The position numbers and the translations under genes were made by a program. This document shows, in pieces, positions 1 to 10,340 of a DNA stretch of 64,000 nt. Below the pieces are notes generated by a model. It saw nothing but the letters and a program-made list of their open reading frames with translations, was not told the DNA's origin and searched no databases. The stretch lies in NCBI RefSeq assembly GCF_001625195.1, contig NC_054391.1:434001-498000 (forward strand), in the 5' to 3' direction. The number at the start of each line of letters is the position of its first letter. Within the stretch, counting starts at the first letter, position 1. The stretch is from Drechmeria coniospora. Its lineage: Eukaryota; Ascomycota; Sordariomycetes; Hypocreales; Ophiocordycipitaceae.

Positions 1-47
1 CTGGCACTGTACAGTACAAGCATGCTAGGTACCTAGTAGCTAGCTGT

Positions 48-630
48 ACAGGATTACTTGCACCTACGGAGTGCAGACTAGTTGTACAGCACTCCGTACA
101 GTACATGACACGCAGGTACAGGTAATTCGTCGGTACTGCTGCCTCGCACATGCACAGTGCAGACATGAGTACTAGTAGCTTGCCGCACAGTATTACTTGC
201 ACCTACAGACTAGTTGTACAGCACTCCGTACAGCACATGACATGCAAGTACAAGTAATTCGTTGCACTGCTGGCTGGCACATGCACAGTACAGATATGAG
301 TAGTTGGATGAAGAATATTACTTGCACCTACTCCGTACAGATCCGTACAGTTTATGACATGCAAGTACAGGTAATTCGTTGTACTGCTGTAGTTGTACAG
401 CACTTTTCCGTACTGTAGTGCAAGTACATGACATGTACAAGTAATTCGTTGTACTGCCGTCTGGCACATGCACAGTACAGACATGAGTACCTGGTAGCTA
501 CATAGCTGTACAGTATTACTTGCACCTACAAACTACTGTAGTTGTACAACACTCTGTACTGTAGTGCAAGTACATGACATGTACAAGTAATTCGTTGTAC
601 TGCTGTCTGGCACATGCACAGTACGGGAAG
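48..630. repeat. Four degenerate copies of a GTAC-rich repeat
   Basis: About four copies of a 120-190 bp unit start near 48, 181, 302 and 491. Each contains the run ATTACTTGCACCTAC, then GTACATGACATG-like sequence, GTAATTCGTTG and CACATGCACAGTAC. The tetramer GTAC is strikingly frequent. Short open frames here are by-products of the repeat; nothing looks coding. Confidence 0.8.
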
Positions 631-660
631 TCATACTTTCGTACTGTACAGTACAAGTAC

Positions 661-1289
661 CGCACGATACGAGGATACGTACCTGTACGTGCAGGTCCAT
701 GACGGCCAAGGTCGCTAGCGAGTACTGCCTACCTTCTCCGTCGTGCGCCGTGTTGGATGGGATCGTGTGGAAAAGGACATCTTGTGGCCGTTTGCCGCAT
801 ATAAGGAGCACCTACGGAGGGAGTGATTAGGTGCCAACCGCCTACCGATGCCGTGGTGTGCCAAGGAGGTCTTGTAGCAGTTTGGTGCAGGGGAAAGGAG
901 CACCTATGGGGGGAGTACTCGCTGATATCTGCGTAGGCCGACTGCGTAAGTCTACCAAGATGGTGGTGTGAGGCGGCACCAGCACCGCGACAGCTTTGAC
1001 CCATGACGGGGAGAAAACAGCTCCAAGAAAATGCCGTCGCCGGCTGTCTCTTCGGCACTGTCGTCTCGGAGAATTCCTGCACGAGGGCGAGGCAGAATTG
1101 AATCCCCGTCACGGCGAGGAACTGCTTGCGCGAGAATGTCTTGCCAGAGGCACAAGCACGTATACTGCGTGTGGACGGTAAAGTAAACGGTACATGCGAG
1201 ATACTTGTACGAATACTAGGCAGTACAAACAGTCCCCGTCAGTAGTACATGGACACCTGAGCACACCAGTACAAGACCTACAGTACGGA
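661..1289. other. Gene-free stretch with a diverged duplication
   Basis: No supported gene. Two related segments of about 60 bp (768-827 and 857-917) share a GGAGCACCTA core followed by a GGGAG-like end, suggesting an old local duplication. The overlapping open frames on both strands look like chance frames in GC-rich DNA. Confidence 0.5.
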
Positions 1290-1960
1290 GTACACCAGTA
1301 ATACATGCTACATCAGTGCAGTACAGTACATGACCTAAGTACTAGGTAGGTACACAGGTCCATTACCTACACCAGTGCAACTACAGTACATGACCTACAC
1401 CAGTACGTGCTGCAGCAGTACAACTACAGTGCATGACCTGCACCAGCACATGAGCTACAGTACATGACCTACACCAGTACTGTACATGGCCTAAGCCAGA
1501 ACAACTACAGTACATGACCTACACCAGTACGTGCTGCCCCAGTGCAACTACAGTACATGACCTGCACCAGCACATGACCTACAGTACACCGGTCCAGTAC
1601 AACTACAGTATATGACCTACACCAGTACGTGACCTATACCAGTACATAACCTAAACCAGTACAAATTCAGTACATGACCTACACCAGTACAACCACAGTA
1701 CATGACCTATAACAGCACAACTACAGTACATGACCTACACCAGCACAACTACAGTACATGACCTACAACAGCACAATACAGTACATGACCTATAACAGTA
1801 CAACTACAGTACATGACCTACAACAGCACAACTACAGTGCATGACCTATATAACAGTACAACTACAGTACATGACCTACAACTACAGTACATGACATATA
1901 ACAGTACAACTACAGTACATGACCTACACCAGTACAGCTACTGACCTACACCAGTACGTG
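1290..1960. repeat. Minisatellite, unit about 28 bp
   Basis: More than twenty imperfect copies of a roughly 28-bp unit with core ACAGTACATGACCTACA followed by CCAGTACAACT or CAGCACAACT. Unit length varies by a few bases, and some copies are missing the CCAGTAC block. Spacers are not conserved and differ in length, so it is not a CRISPR array. Confidence 0.9.
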
Positions 1961-3690
1961 ACCTACGCCGGTATGACATGTACGTGCATGATGCGGTACG
2001 TGTGCCGTAGGTACCCGTGGCTGCCAAGGCGGCGAGCCACAACGCGCCACCGTCCACTGTAATTACAGTGGACAGCTTGCCCTGGAGCCGCCTCCCTCGC
2101 CTATTCTCCAGCGCTCGAGCGCACCCAAGAACTGCATCGTCGCCACATGCTGGCCGTTGCCTCAGCCTCGCCCTTGATGGACCGAATTTCGCCGGCCGTC
2201 GACTCCTTATGGCGTGCAATTAGGCACTCGATCGTTGCGTCGTCGTTGCCGCTACGTCATCTCCAGCCGGAGGGAGACAGGGGTGCGCGGCCGCGTCTCC
2301 ATGGCGAATGCAACGCTGGTCAACGTTGCTCTGCCCCGAGCCATCGGCACGCTTCGTGGTCCCCTACTCCGCTCCGCACCGGCACGCACAACCGCGCAGG
2401 CGACGAGGAAAAAAGCACAGGGACTCTCATCGCCATCGTCCATCTCCCCTGCGCGGGACTCTCGTCGCGGCAACGTCGCAAGTAGGAGGGGGCAACCTTG
2501 AGCCGGCACTCTTGGAGGGGTCCCCGGGACGAGACGCGGCACCCGGTGCTCCGAGGCCGATGCCGGAACCGAGAACGGCACGGCGCCGCGGAACGGAGGC
2601 GGAAAAGTGGACCCCCGTCCAAACCCCGGACACGCCGGACCGTGCTTCCTCGAGCGGCACCTGCACCACGCATGCTGCACCACGCAGGCGTACGGGCGAT
2701 GCTGGAGTCGGCGACCGTCGGCGAGCACCAAGCCGTCGCATGCTTGCTTCACGAGGGGGCCCCTCGGTGTTTGGTGAGGGCCTCGCACACCAACGACCTG
2801 CGCCGAGGCTCGTGGCGACATCCCACCTCGTTCAGTTCCCTGCCGATTGCCATGTGCAGAGTATACGGATCGCTTCGAAACGTCTAGACTCTTCAACGTC
2901 TACGGACGCACGCACATTGCTGTCGCGGTCCAGCCAATCTCATCGGATGGGATGAGGAGGCACACCGACCGGCGAAATAGTGAGACAGGCCGCAAGGAGA
3001 GACATCGGGCCTGTCGATCCCAGGCTCAAAGTGTGCACCCGGCGCCCGCTAGGCCGTACCGTGACCGGAATCGTGGGACGACATTGGATCGCGATGCATC
3101 CGATCGCTTCTCGGCAGATGGGCACACGTACCGCAGAGACATGGCGCGCTCTCTGGTCGGAATCCGCAGGACGGCCCGACCTCCCATGGCCGTGGCCTTT
3201 TCCGAGACCTTGCCTCCAACGTGACGCTTGCTCGGGGCGACACCCTCTCCTAGCTTTCCGCTGCGTACCGACGGCATGCCGCATGTTGCGCTCGAGCCCA
3301 AGGTTGAAGAGGGCGACGAACCCGCCGAGGGAGCTCGTCGTCGACCGACCTGGCAGGACGAAAACGACCGTGAGCATCCAATGGACAGGCGGAAGCCAAG
3401 CTGCGCGCATGCTGAACAGGCACGATCGCTTGAGAGGGAGCATCTGGCCTCGTCGGCGAGCACATGCCGGACCATGTCGGACGAGAGGAATGGGGGCGCA
3501 TTTGCCGCCTTGTCGCACCATGACATGGACGATCTGGAAGGGATGCTCATCGGTTCCATGCCAAGAACGATGCGGCACACTGCATCGCGCGTCTTTTTCT
3601 TGTTGTCAATACCCTGACCCGTCCGTCTCGTCCACGGCTCGCCCGACGCATCGAGGCCGGAAACACGGCCGGCGCCTCGACGACCGTGGA
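1961..3690. other. GC-rich stretch without a supported gene
   Basis: Several frames stay open on both strands (for example minus 2,252-2,896 and plus 2,308-2,955), as expected in GC-rich DNA. None has a recognisable domain, a convincing start or a bounding intron, and they overlap each other heavily. I see no RNA gene. An unannotated fast-evolving gene cannot be excluded. Confidence 0.4.
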
Positions 3691-3698
3691 GGAGGCGG

Positions 3699-3706
3699 GT
3701 ATAAGA
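3699..3706 (+). promoter_or_regulatory. Putative TATA box of the small secreted protein gene
   Basis: GTATAAGA lies about 130 bp upstream of the ATG at 3,833, in otherwise GC-rich sequence. The position suits a fungal core promoter with a 5' UTR of roughly 100 nt. Inferred from motif and position only. Confidence 0.45.
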
Positions 3707-3832
3707 AGCCGAGGGCCCCGGCGTGGTCCGACGGCAGATGCCCCGGCCCTCCATCGTCGTCTCGCGTCGCCTTCGCCATCCCTCGTCGCCGCCCAAAAAA
3801 CCCAGCCCAAACGTCCAGTCCCCTCGAGCAAG

Positions 3833-4313
3833 ATGAAGGTCATCGCCGCACTCGTCTCCTTGGCCGCCATGGCCACGGCCGCGCCCGCGTCGCCGGTACG
3901 TCTCCGAGCCCGCTCGAACCATGCCGTGGCTCCCGTCCGCCGCCCAAGCTCACCAGGCGCAGATCATCAACGTGTCCGTCGCGGGCGGGACGTCGGGTGC
4001 CCCTGGCATCTTCGGTCAGGGGAGCAACCTCGTCAGCAACATCTTTGACAGCGCCGCCTGCCTCGTCAGCAACGTCATCGGCGGCGGCAACCCCAACTGC
4101 CGCGGCCAGGGCGTCGGCACGACCGGCGACGGCATCGACCCCAGCACGTCGGTCGCCTTTAGCTACAGCTACAGCACGAACCAGGACGGCACCCTCAAGG
4201 TCAAGGTTTCGCTCAAGAACGGCAAATCGTGCACCTACGACCTCAAGGCGGATGGGAAGCTTCTGAAGGACGTCATCGCCGACGCGGGCCACAAGTGCGC
4301 CGTGTCCAAGTAG
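3833..4313 (+). CDS. Small secreted protein with four cysteines (one intron)
   Basis: I read two exons, 3,833-3,895 and 3,957-4,313, joined across a 61-nt intron (3,896-3,956, GTACGT...CACCAG, phase 0), giving 139 residues. The first 16-21 residues are a signal peptide: Met-Lys, a hydrophobic Ile-Ala-Ala-Leu-Val core, then an Ala-rich cleavage region. The intron falls just after the signal peptide, as is common in fungal secreted proteins. The mature part is Gly/Ser/Asn-rich with exactly four cysteines (AACLV, PNCRG, SCTYD, HKCAV), enough for two disulfides. Using the next AG (3,962) would remove only two residues. A TATA-like box lies upstream. I do not recognise the family; extracellular or effector-like is inference. 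The GC-rich context matches the conserved neighbours, so there is no sign of transfer. Confidence 0.75.
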
Positions 4314-4599
4314 AAGAGGTGGAAGCCGGCGGCGTCGGATTGGTAGCTAGCGGAGAGGAAAGCTGAATACATTCCGCGTCGTGTCTTCACGCGCGTCGCA
4401 ACACGCGGACCATGTCTCTTGTCTTTCCGTCCATCGGCGGCGGCAAGCGGCGGCCCCCTCCCTTTTGGTGTCGCCGACTGAGGGGAATCACCGCGGCCTC
4501 TGCTTGGGCATCTTGCGCTCCTCGAGCGCCTCGCCGCCGGCCCTTTGGCGTCACTGCGGCCGCTGCTTGGGCATCTTGCGCTGCCAAAGACCTTGATCG

Positions 4600-4722
4600 G
4601 GGATGCCCTCTGACAGAGGCCACTAGGGGTAACAGAGGGCACCTGGGGCACCAGAAGGCACCAGAGGGCGCCAGAGGGCATCCGGGGTGACAGAGGCCAC
4701 TGGGGGTAACAGAGGGCACACG
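4600..4722. repeat. Short imperfect tandem repeats
   Basis: Repeats of about 10-20 bp built from CAGAGGGC, ACCAGAGG, GGGGTAACAGAGGGCA and CAGAGGCCACT. They lie between the secreted-protein gene and the convergent helicase gene. The rest of 4,314-4,830 holds no supported gene. Confidence 0.7.
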
Positions 4723-4830
4723 CATGACTTTGATATCATCGTCGCCTTCTAATAGACCGGCTTGAAAGTTGCTGTAGGACCCGTAGCCGGCCAGTTCGTC
4801 GTGGACCAGCCAGCCGCCGGCCCTTCTGCC

Positions 4831-7800
4831 TCACTGCGGCCGCTGCTTCGGCATCTTGCGCTCCTCGAGCGCCTCGACGTCCTTCTTCTTGTGAAAGTGC
4901 GGCGCCAGCTCGGCCAGCCAGCGCGGGTCGATGGGCATGACGCTGCGCATGTACTCCTTGGTCGTCTGGACGAGCTCAAAGTACACCACCATCTTCTCGG
5001 GCGGGTCGGCGGCCATGAGGACGCTGCTGGGGTGGATCCAGACCGACGTGTTGTTCTTGACGGTCCGGTACCCGTCGCCGCTCTTCTGCAGGCGCGCGGC
5101 GTTGGGGAAGAAGCCGGCGGTGATGGCCCGCTTGATGGGACGCAGGTTGCTCGCGCCGCAGGTCGAGGGCGCCACCTCGACGCGCTCGCACAGCTTGGCC
5201 AGCTGGTCGCGCACGTCGCGGGCGCGCGTCAGGGACCGCTGCTGCAGAAAGTTCTCGCGCGCCCAGACGGGCGAGAAGTCGCTGTCGACCCACTGGTTCC
5301 AGACGTTGAGCAGCGTCGCGTGGTCGCCGCCGTCCTTGACGGTGAACCGGTTGCGCGCGCTGTCGGCGTGTATCTTCTTGTCCTTGGGCCGGAAGAAGAG
5401 GGCCGAGGCCTCGCCGAGCATGGCGACGACGGAGAGGACCTCGTCGACGCAGCCCTCCCCGTCGGCGGCGAGGACGGCCTTGGCGAGCATGGGGTCCGTC
5501 GGGAACTCGGCCATCTGGCGGCCGAGCTTCGTCATCTCGCCCCGGTGGTTGAGGGCCTGGAGGGCGAAGAGCTGGTTCAGAGCGCCGATGAGGGCCTCGG
5601 TCGGCGGCGGGTCCATAAACTCAAAGTCGAGCAGCTCGTTGATGCCGAGCGACTTGAGCTGCAGCACGACGCCGTTGAGGTTCGTCCGCTGGATCTCGGG
5701 CGTCGTCGACTCGTCCATCTCGTTCATGTAGGCGAACTTGGTGTAGAGGCGGAAGCACTTGCCCGGGCCGACGCGGCCGGCGCGGCCGCTGCGCTGGTTG
5801 GCCGAGGCGCGCGAGCAGGGCACGGCGACGAGGTTGGACATGCCCGTGGCCGGGTTGTAGATGTTCTCCTTGACGTAGCCGGGGTCGATGACGTAGACGA
5901 TGCCGTCGATGGTGAGGCTCGTCTCGGCGATGTTGGTCGCCAGCACCACCTTGCGCGCGCCCTCGGGCGTCGGCTCGAAGATCTTGGCCTGCAGCTCCGA
6001 CGGCAGGTTCGCGTAGATGGGGCAGATGACGAGCTCCTTGACGCGGCTGCCGAGCTTCCGCGCCGTCTCGGCGAGCTCGAGCTCGGCCGCCTCGATCTCG
6101 TCCTGGCCGGTGAGGAAGATGAGGATGTCGCCGCGGCCCTGGGTCGTGTGGATCTGAAACGTCGTCGTGATGGCGGCGGCGAGGTAGTTGGCCTCGGGCG
6201 CGGGCGTGTAGTAGATGTCGACGGGGTAGCGGCGGCCGGGGATGTTGAAGATGGGCGCGTCGTCAAAGTACTCGGAGAACTTGGTCGCGTTCATCGTCGC
6301 CGACGAGATGAGCAGCTTCAGGTCAGGCCGCTCGCGCGAGAGGTCCTTGACGAGGGCGAGCAGGATGTCGGTGTGGACGGTGCGCTCGTGGGCCTCGTCG
6401 ATCATGATGGCCGAGTAGCCGGCGAGGTCGGGCTCGGTCATGAACTCGCGCAGCAGCATGCCGTCCGTCATGTACTTGAGCACCGTCTTGTCGCTCGTGC
6501 AGTCCTCGAAGCGGATCGAGTAGCCGACCTCGTTGCCGACCTTGACGCCGACCTCGTCGGCGACGCGGGCGGCGACGCTCATGGCCGCCACCCGACGCGG
6601 CTGGGTGCAGCCGACCTTGCGGCCGTCCTTGGTGTAGCCGGCCTCGTGGAGGTACTGCGGCAGCTGCGTCGTCTTGCCGCTGCCCGTCTCGCCGACGATG
6701 ACGAGGATCTGGTACTGCTCGAGCGCGGCGAGGAACTGGTCGCGGTACTGGTAGATGGGCAGGCTCCGGCGCGTCTCCTGCATCGACAGCGCCTGCTTCT
6801 CGGCCGCCTCGATCTGGGCGTCGAGGAAGAGCTGCTCCTTGGTCTTGGCGAGATTCTTGCCCTCGCCGGCGAGGCGCGAGTCGAGGCTCCAGCGGATGTA
6901 CTGGGCGTCGTCCATGACGTAGCCGTACTCGTCGTCGACGTCCTCCTGGTCGGGACGCCGGATCTGGGCCTGGGCCTTGGTCGTCTGCTCCCGCTCCCAC
7001 TCGTCGTGCTCCGTGACGAACTTTTCCTGCCCGTACTCGTCGCGGTCGACGTATCGCTTGTAGAGGGCCTCCTCCTTCTTCTTCCGATCCAGCTTGCCCT
7101 TTTCGGTGATGTAGTCCTCGGGCATGACGTAGCCGTCCCGGTGGTCGTCGATGCGCAGACGCTCCTCGGCCAGTCGAAGGATCTCGCGGTTCTTGGCGAA
7201 CTCGGCCCGCTCCTTGTCGGAGAGGCGAACGCCGCCGCGCAGCTCGGCCGTCTCCTCGGCCACCTGCTTGCGGAGGAGGGCGAGCCGCTCCGTCTCCCGC
7301 TTCTTGAGGTACTCCTGCCGCGACCGCTCCCGGAGATCCGGCATGGCCGCCTCCCTCGCCTGGGCGTCATCGGCGAGCCGCTGGCGGGAGGAAGCCTCGC
7401 CGTCGCGCAGGCGCTTCTTCGACCGGCCGTCGTCCCTTTCCCTCAGCCTCTTGGAGAAGGCCTCCCTCTCCTCGATGTCCTTTTGCCTCTCGAGCTCCTC
7501 CTTGGCGCCGTCCGAGAGCATTTCCTCGCGTGATTCGTCGTGCCGGAGCTTGAGCCGCTTGCTCGCCGACTCCTGAAACTCGGCCGAATCGTCGACGTCG
7601 GCCGCCGCGTCGTCGGGGGAGGGGGGCACCTCGTCGTCACCCCAGCGGTCCTCGGAGGCGTCGTCCCCGTGCCGACGAGCCCGAAAGGTCCTGGAGCGGC
7701 TGCCGCGGGATGCTCGAGGCGACCTGGAGCGGCGTTGGTCATCGTCGTGCCTCGACCTCGACGATCGGGAGGCCCTGTCATCTCGTTCTCGTTCTCGATC

Positions 7801-7911
7801 CCCGCGAGCCTCGCGATGGCCGCCGTGCCTGTGCTTCTTGACCCTGGCCACCTTTTGCGGGCCGACCTCGTCGTCGTCCATCGGCAGGAGGGCATATTTC
7901 TTGGAGCTCAT
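4831..7911 (-). CDS. PRP2: Pre-mRNA-splicing DEAH-box ATP-dependent RNA helicase, Prp2/Cdc28/DHX16 type
   Basis: A single exon of 1,026 residues. The protein should act in the nucleus on the spliceosome, where Prp2 uses ATP to remodel the complex before the first transesterification. Residues about 20-80 are Arg/Ser-rich, and about 90-370 are charged and helical. The core carries GETGSGKT (407-414), DEAH (505-508), SAT (537-539), TNIAETSLT (659-667) and QRSGRAGR (706-713), followed by the winged-helix/ratchet and OB-like C-terminal region. No S1 domain is seen, which argues against Prp22, and the length fits DHX16/Cdc28 better than Prp16 or Prp43. I chose the ATG at 7,911 because the frame further upstream translates AT-rich minisatellite. 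The gene is divergent from the SCJ1-like gene, with 653 bp between the starts. Paralogue assignment within the Prp2/16/22/43 group is the main uncertainty. Confidence 0.9.
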   Translation of the reverse strand: MSSKKYALLPMDDDEVGPQKVARVKKHRHGGHREARGDRERERDDRASRSSRSRHDDDQRRSRSPRASRGSRSRTFRARRHGDDASEDRWGDDEVPPSPDDAAADVDDSAEFQESASKRLKLRHDESREEMLSDGAKEELERQKDIEEREAFSKRLRERDDGRSKKRLRDGEASSRQRLADDAQAREAAMPDLRERSRQEYLKKRETERLALLRKQVAEETAELRGGVRLSDKERAEFAKNREILRLAEERLRIDDHRDGYVMPEDYITEKGKLDRKKKEEALYKRYVDRDEYGQEKFVTEHDEWEREQTTKAQAQIRRPDQEDVDDEYGYVMDDAQYIRWSLDSRLAGEGKNLAKTKEQLFLDAQIEAAEKQALSMQETRRSLPIYQYRDQFLAALEQYQILVIVGETGSGKTTQLPQYLHEAGYTKDGRKVGCTQPRRVAAMSVAARVADEVGVKVGNEVGYSIRFEDCTSDKTVLKYMTDGMLLREFMTEPDLAGYSAIMIDEAHERTVHTDILLALVKDLSRERPDLKLLISSATMNATKFSEYFDDAPIFNIPGRRYPVDIYYTPAPEANYLAAAITTTFQIHTTQGRGDILIFLTGQDEIEAAELELAETARKLGSRVKELVICPIYANLPSELQAKIFEPTPEGARKVVLATNIAETSLTIDGIVYVIDPGYVKENIYNPATGMSNLVAVPCSRASANQRSGRAGRVGPGKCFRLYTKFAYMNEMDESTTPEIQRTNLNGVVLQLKSLGINELLDFEFMDPPPTEALIGALNQLFALQALNHRGEMTKLGRQMAEFPTDPMLAKAVLAADGEGCVDEVLSVVAMLGEASALFFRPKDKKIHADSARNRFTVKDGGDHATLLNVWNQWVDSDFSPVWARENFLQQRSLTRARDVRDQLAKLCERVEVAPSTCGASNLRPIKRAITAGFFPNAARLQKSGDGYRTVKNNTSVWIHPSSVLMAADPPEKMVVYFELVQTTKEYMRSVMPIDPRWLAELAPHFHKKKDVEALEERKMPKQRPQ

Positions 7912-8564
7912 GATGGCCGAGATGGGACGCCTGGGGTCGGGGCGTGTCGTGGGCGACGAGGCTCGGACGGTGCAGCGTACACTCCCCCTGCGCACGCCCG
8001 CGCGTCGACGACACCTCCCGGCAAGGTGAAGAGGGCGAGAGCTTGTCGATTTCGATGAGCGGCATCCGTCGTACGTGTTTAGACGTACGGAAGACACGAA
8101 AGAGTGAATTATTTGCTCGTCAAACGTCGTTGGTCGACTCGTTAGCCTTTGCCACGTTCCAGGAACCATGAAGCTGATGTGTCCAGTGCAACGTCTTCCA
8201 GGCCAATCGGAGGCGACCGATAAAGGACTGCGATCCACCCTTATCGTGGCGGGGCAAATCCTGGAACGTGATTGGTAGCTGCGGTCCGAATGCGTCCGAC
8301 TCGCGGAACTTGTATACTTGTATACTTGCATATACTTTGAACTTGTATACTTGGATACTTGCATATACTTTGAAGCAATTGTTAACACGCTGGTAAGAAG
8401 AGCAATGTCTTTATCGAGTATTTGATGCCTCCGCCGCTCGCTCCTCTACCATCCCCCTTTGCTCCTTTTCTTACCTTGCCATTCGAGCTCCTCGCGGCCG
8501 CAGACTCTACCTCTTGCTTGAATTTGAATAGCGAGCAAGACGACTCCCCGGGCGTCAAGCAACG
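7912..8564. promoter_or_regulatory. Shared divergent intergenic region of helicase and SCJ1-like genes
   Basis: 653 bp separate the two divergent start codons, so any promoters overlap here. The DnaJ-proximal part (8,305-8,375) is a small tandem repeat of ACTTGTATACTTG and ACTTGCATATACTTTGA blocks. No certain TATA box was assigned to either gene. Confidence 0.5.
8305..8375. repeat. Short AT-rich tandem repeat in the divergent promoter
   Basis: Two copies of a roughly 35-bp unit containing TTGTATACTT, GATACTTGCATAT and ACTTTGAA. The repeat also keeps the upstream frame of the helicase ORF open, producing a false N-terminal extension. Confidence 0.75.
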
Positions 8565-9953
8565 ATGCTGGCCCGCAGCCTCGGCCTGCTGCTCCTGCTC
8601 GCCTTTGTCCAGTGTGCCCTCTGCGCCGAGGATTACTACAAGGTATTTTCCTTTTCCTTTTGTGACGCAGGCCGATCGAGTTCCGATGCTGAACCGTGGC
8701 AGATTCTCGGTGTCGACAAGTCGGCGACGGACAAGCAGCTCAAGTCGGCCTATCGTCAGCTGTCGAAGAAATTTCATCCCGACAAGAATCCGTATGCCAC
8801 GCAACCTCCCCTCCCCTCCCCTCCCCTCCCCTTCCCCCTCGCCTCTCGCCTCTCTTCTCACGCAGTTTCCGTACGCAGAAAGGACAGCAGCGCCCATGAC
8901 AAGTTCGTCGAAGTCTCGGAGGCGTACGACGTCCTCTCCGACGCGAGCCTCCGCAGCGTCTACGACCAGCACGGCCACGAGGGCGTCAAGCAGCACCGGC
9001 AGGGCAACACGGGCGGCGGCCACGATCCCTTTGACCTCTTCAGCCGCTTCTTCGGCGGCCACGGCCATTTCGGCAAGACGTCGACGGAGCCCCGCGGCCA
9101 CAACGTCGACGTCCGCGTCGAGATCAGCCTCCGCGACTTCTACAACGGCGCCACCACCAACTTCCAGTGGGATCGCCAGCACATCTGCGAGGCCTGCGAG
9201 GGCAGCGGCAGCGCCGACGGCGAGGTGGAAAAGTGCAGCGGCTGCAACGGCCACGGCATCCGCATCATGAAGCAGCAGCTCGCCCCCGGCATGTTCCAGC
9301 AGATGCAGGTCCGCTGCGAGTTCTGCGGCGGCCGGGGCAAGAGCATACGGAACAAGTGCACCAGGTGCCACGGCGCGCGCGTCGAGCGCAAGCCGACCAC
9401 CGTCACCCTCAAGGTCCAGCCCGGCACCGCGCGCGAGGCCCGCGTCGTCTTCGAGAACGAGGCCGACGAGAGCCCCGACTGGGTCGCCGGCGACCTCATC
9501 GTCACCATCGCCGAGAAGGGGCCGTCGGCGGGCGAGAACCCCGACGGCGTCGACGGCATCTTCTTCCGCCGCAAGGGCGACGACCTCTACTGGACCGAGG
9601 TGCTCTCCCTGCGCGAGGCCTGGATGGGCGACTGGTCTCGCAACCTCACCCACCTCGACGCCCACCCGGTGCGCCTCGGCCGCTCGCGCGGTCAGATCGT
9701 CCACCCGGGCCACGTCGAGACTGTCGTCGGCCAGGGGATGCCCCGATGGCACGAGGACGGCGACAGCGTCTACCACAAGACCGAGTTTGGCAACCTCTAC
9801 GTCACCTACGAGGTCGTCCTGCCCGACGAGATGGACAAGACCATGGAGAGCGAGTTCTGGACCCTCTGGGAGAAGTGGCGGCACGACAAGGGCGTGGACC
9901 TCGCCGCCGACGGCAGGAGGGCGTCGTCGCCCGTGGCCAAGGACGAGCTGTGA
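8565..9953 (+). CDS. SCJ1: ER-lumenal type I DnaJ co-chaperone, Scj1-like (two introns)
   Basis: I read exons 8,565-8,642, 8,703-8,791 and 8,879-9,953, giving 413 residues; the introns are 60 nt (GTATTT...GGCAG) and 87 nt (GTATGC...CGCAG). The order is signal peptide (1-21), J domain (about 22-86) with HPD at 51-53, a Gly/Phe-containing linker (about 96-120), four CxxCxGxG-like zinc motifs (Cys159/162, 175/178, 202/205, 216/219), then the substrate-binding C-terminal domains. The protein ends in KDEL, an ER retrieval signal. Scj1-type proteins stimulate the lumenal Hsp70 (Kar2/BiP) in folding and ER-associated degradation. Splicing restores the standard EDYYK-ILGVD and HPDKNP-KDSSAHDKF joins, while reading through the introns would insert non-conserved residues. 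The gene is divergent from the helicase gene and convergent with the DUF3824 gene. Confidence 0.93.
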   Translation: MLARSLGLLLLLAFVQCALCAEDYYKVFSFSFCDAGRSSSDAEPWQILGVDKSATDKQLKSAYRQLSKKFHPDKNPYATQPPLPSPPLPFPLASRLSSHAVSVRRKDSSAHDKFVEVSEAYDVLSDASLRSVYDQHGHEGVKQHRQGNTGGGHDPFDLFSRFFGGHGHFGKTSTEPRGHNVDVRVEISLRDFYNGATTNFQWDRQHICEACEGSGSADGEVEKCSGCNGHGIRIMKQQLAPGMFQQMQVRCEFCGGRGKSIRNKCTRCHGARVERKPTTVTLKVQPGTAREARVVFENEADESPDWVAGDLIVTIAEKGPSAGENPDGVDGIFFRRKGDDLYWTEVLSLREAWMGDWSRNLTHLDAHPVRLGRSRGQIVHPGHVETVVGQGMPRWHEDGDSVYHKTEFGNLYVTYEVVLPDEMDKTMESEFWTLWEKWRHDKGVDLAADGRRASSPVAKDEL

Positions 9954-10340
9954 GCATGGTGCACCGTTGCGTTTTGGACTCATCATAGGAGGGGGCGTGA
10001 CAGGTATACATACGGCCATGGCGACACGCGCGCATGCGTGCGGCGGCAACGTCTCGGCGGCAGAGAGTGCGGGGCCATTTCGGCGTCGAGGCGGCGTCGA
10101 GGCGCCATCATCATCCGATTGTGAAGAAGACATGATATCATTATCTATAGAAAACGACGCAGCAGCAAGGTTAATGGAAAAGACAAGCCAAGGTAGCTGT
10201 CGTTGGATCGTAAATCATTCGCGTCATGTCCACCAATCATCCACTCATCGTCGTCGTGGTCGTCGTGGTCGTGGTCGTCTTTGTCGTCGTCTTTGTCATG
10301 GTCGTGGTCGTCTTTGTCGTCGTCTTTGTCGTCATGTTCG
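9954..10340. other. Intergenic region with GTC/GTG simple repeat
   Basis: 3' flanks of two convergent genes. From about 10,248 to 10,345 the plus strand is an interrupted GTCGTG/GTCTTT simple repeat; on the minus strand this reads as an Asp/His/Lys-rich frame (10,145-10,549). I treat that frame as low complexity unless splicing shows it to be the true tail of the DUF3824 gene. Confidence 0.5.

Noticed and set aside
2980..4266. Plus-strand open frame of 428 codons
   Set aside because: Overlaps the secreted-protein gene in another frame, with an Arg/Pro/Ala-rich translation and no features.
4762..7533. Plus-strand open frame of 923 codons
   Set aside because: Antisense to the helicase exon, whose DEAH-box motifs are unambiguous; the frame arises from GC-rich codon use.
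7912..8388. 159-codon N-terminal extension of the helicase
   Set aside because: Translates a TTGTATACTTG minisatellite and promoter sequence; the protein should start at the ATG at 7,911.
8382..10133. Minus-strand open frame of 583 codons
   Set aside because: Antisense to the SCJ1-like gene, crossing its introns; no domain.
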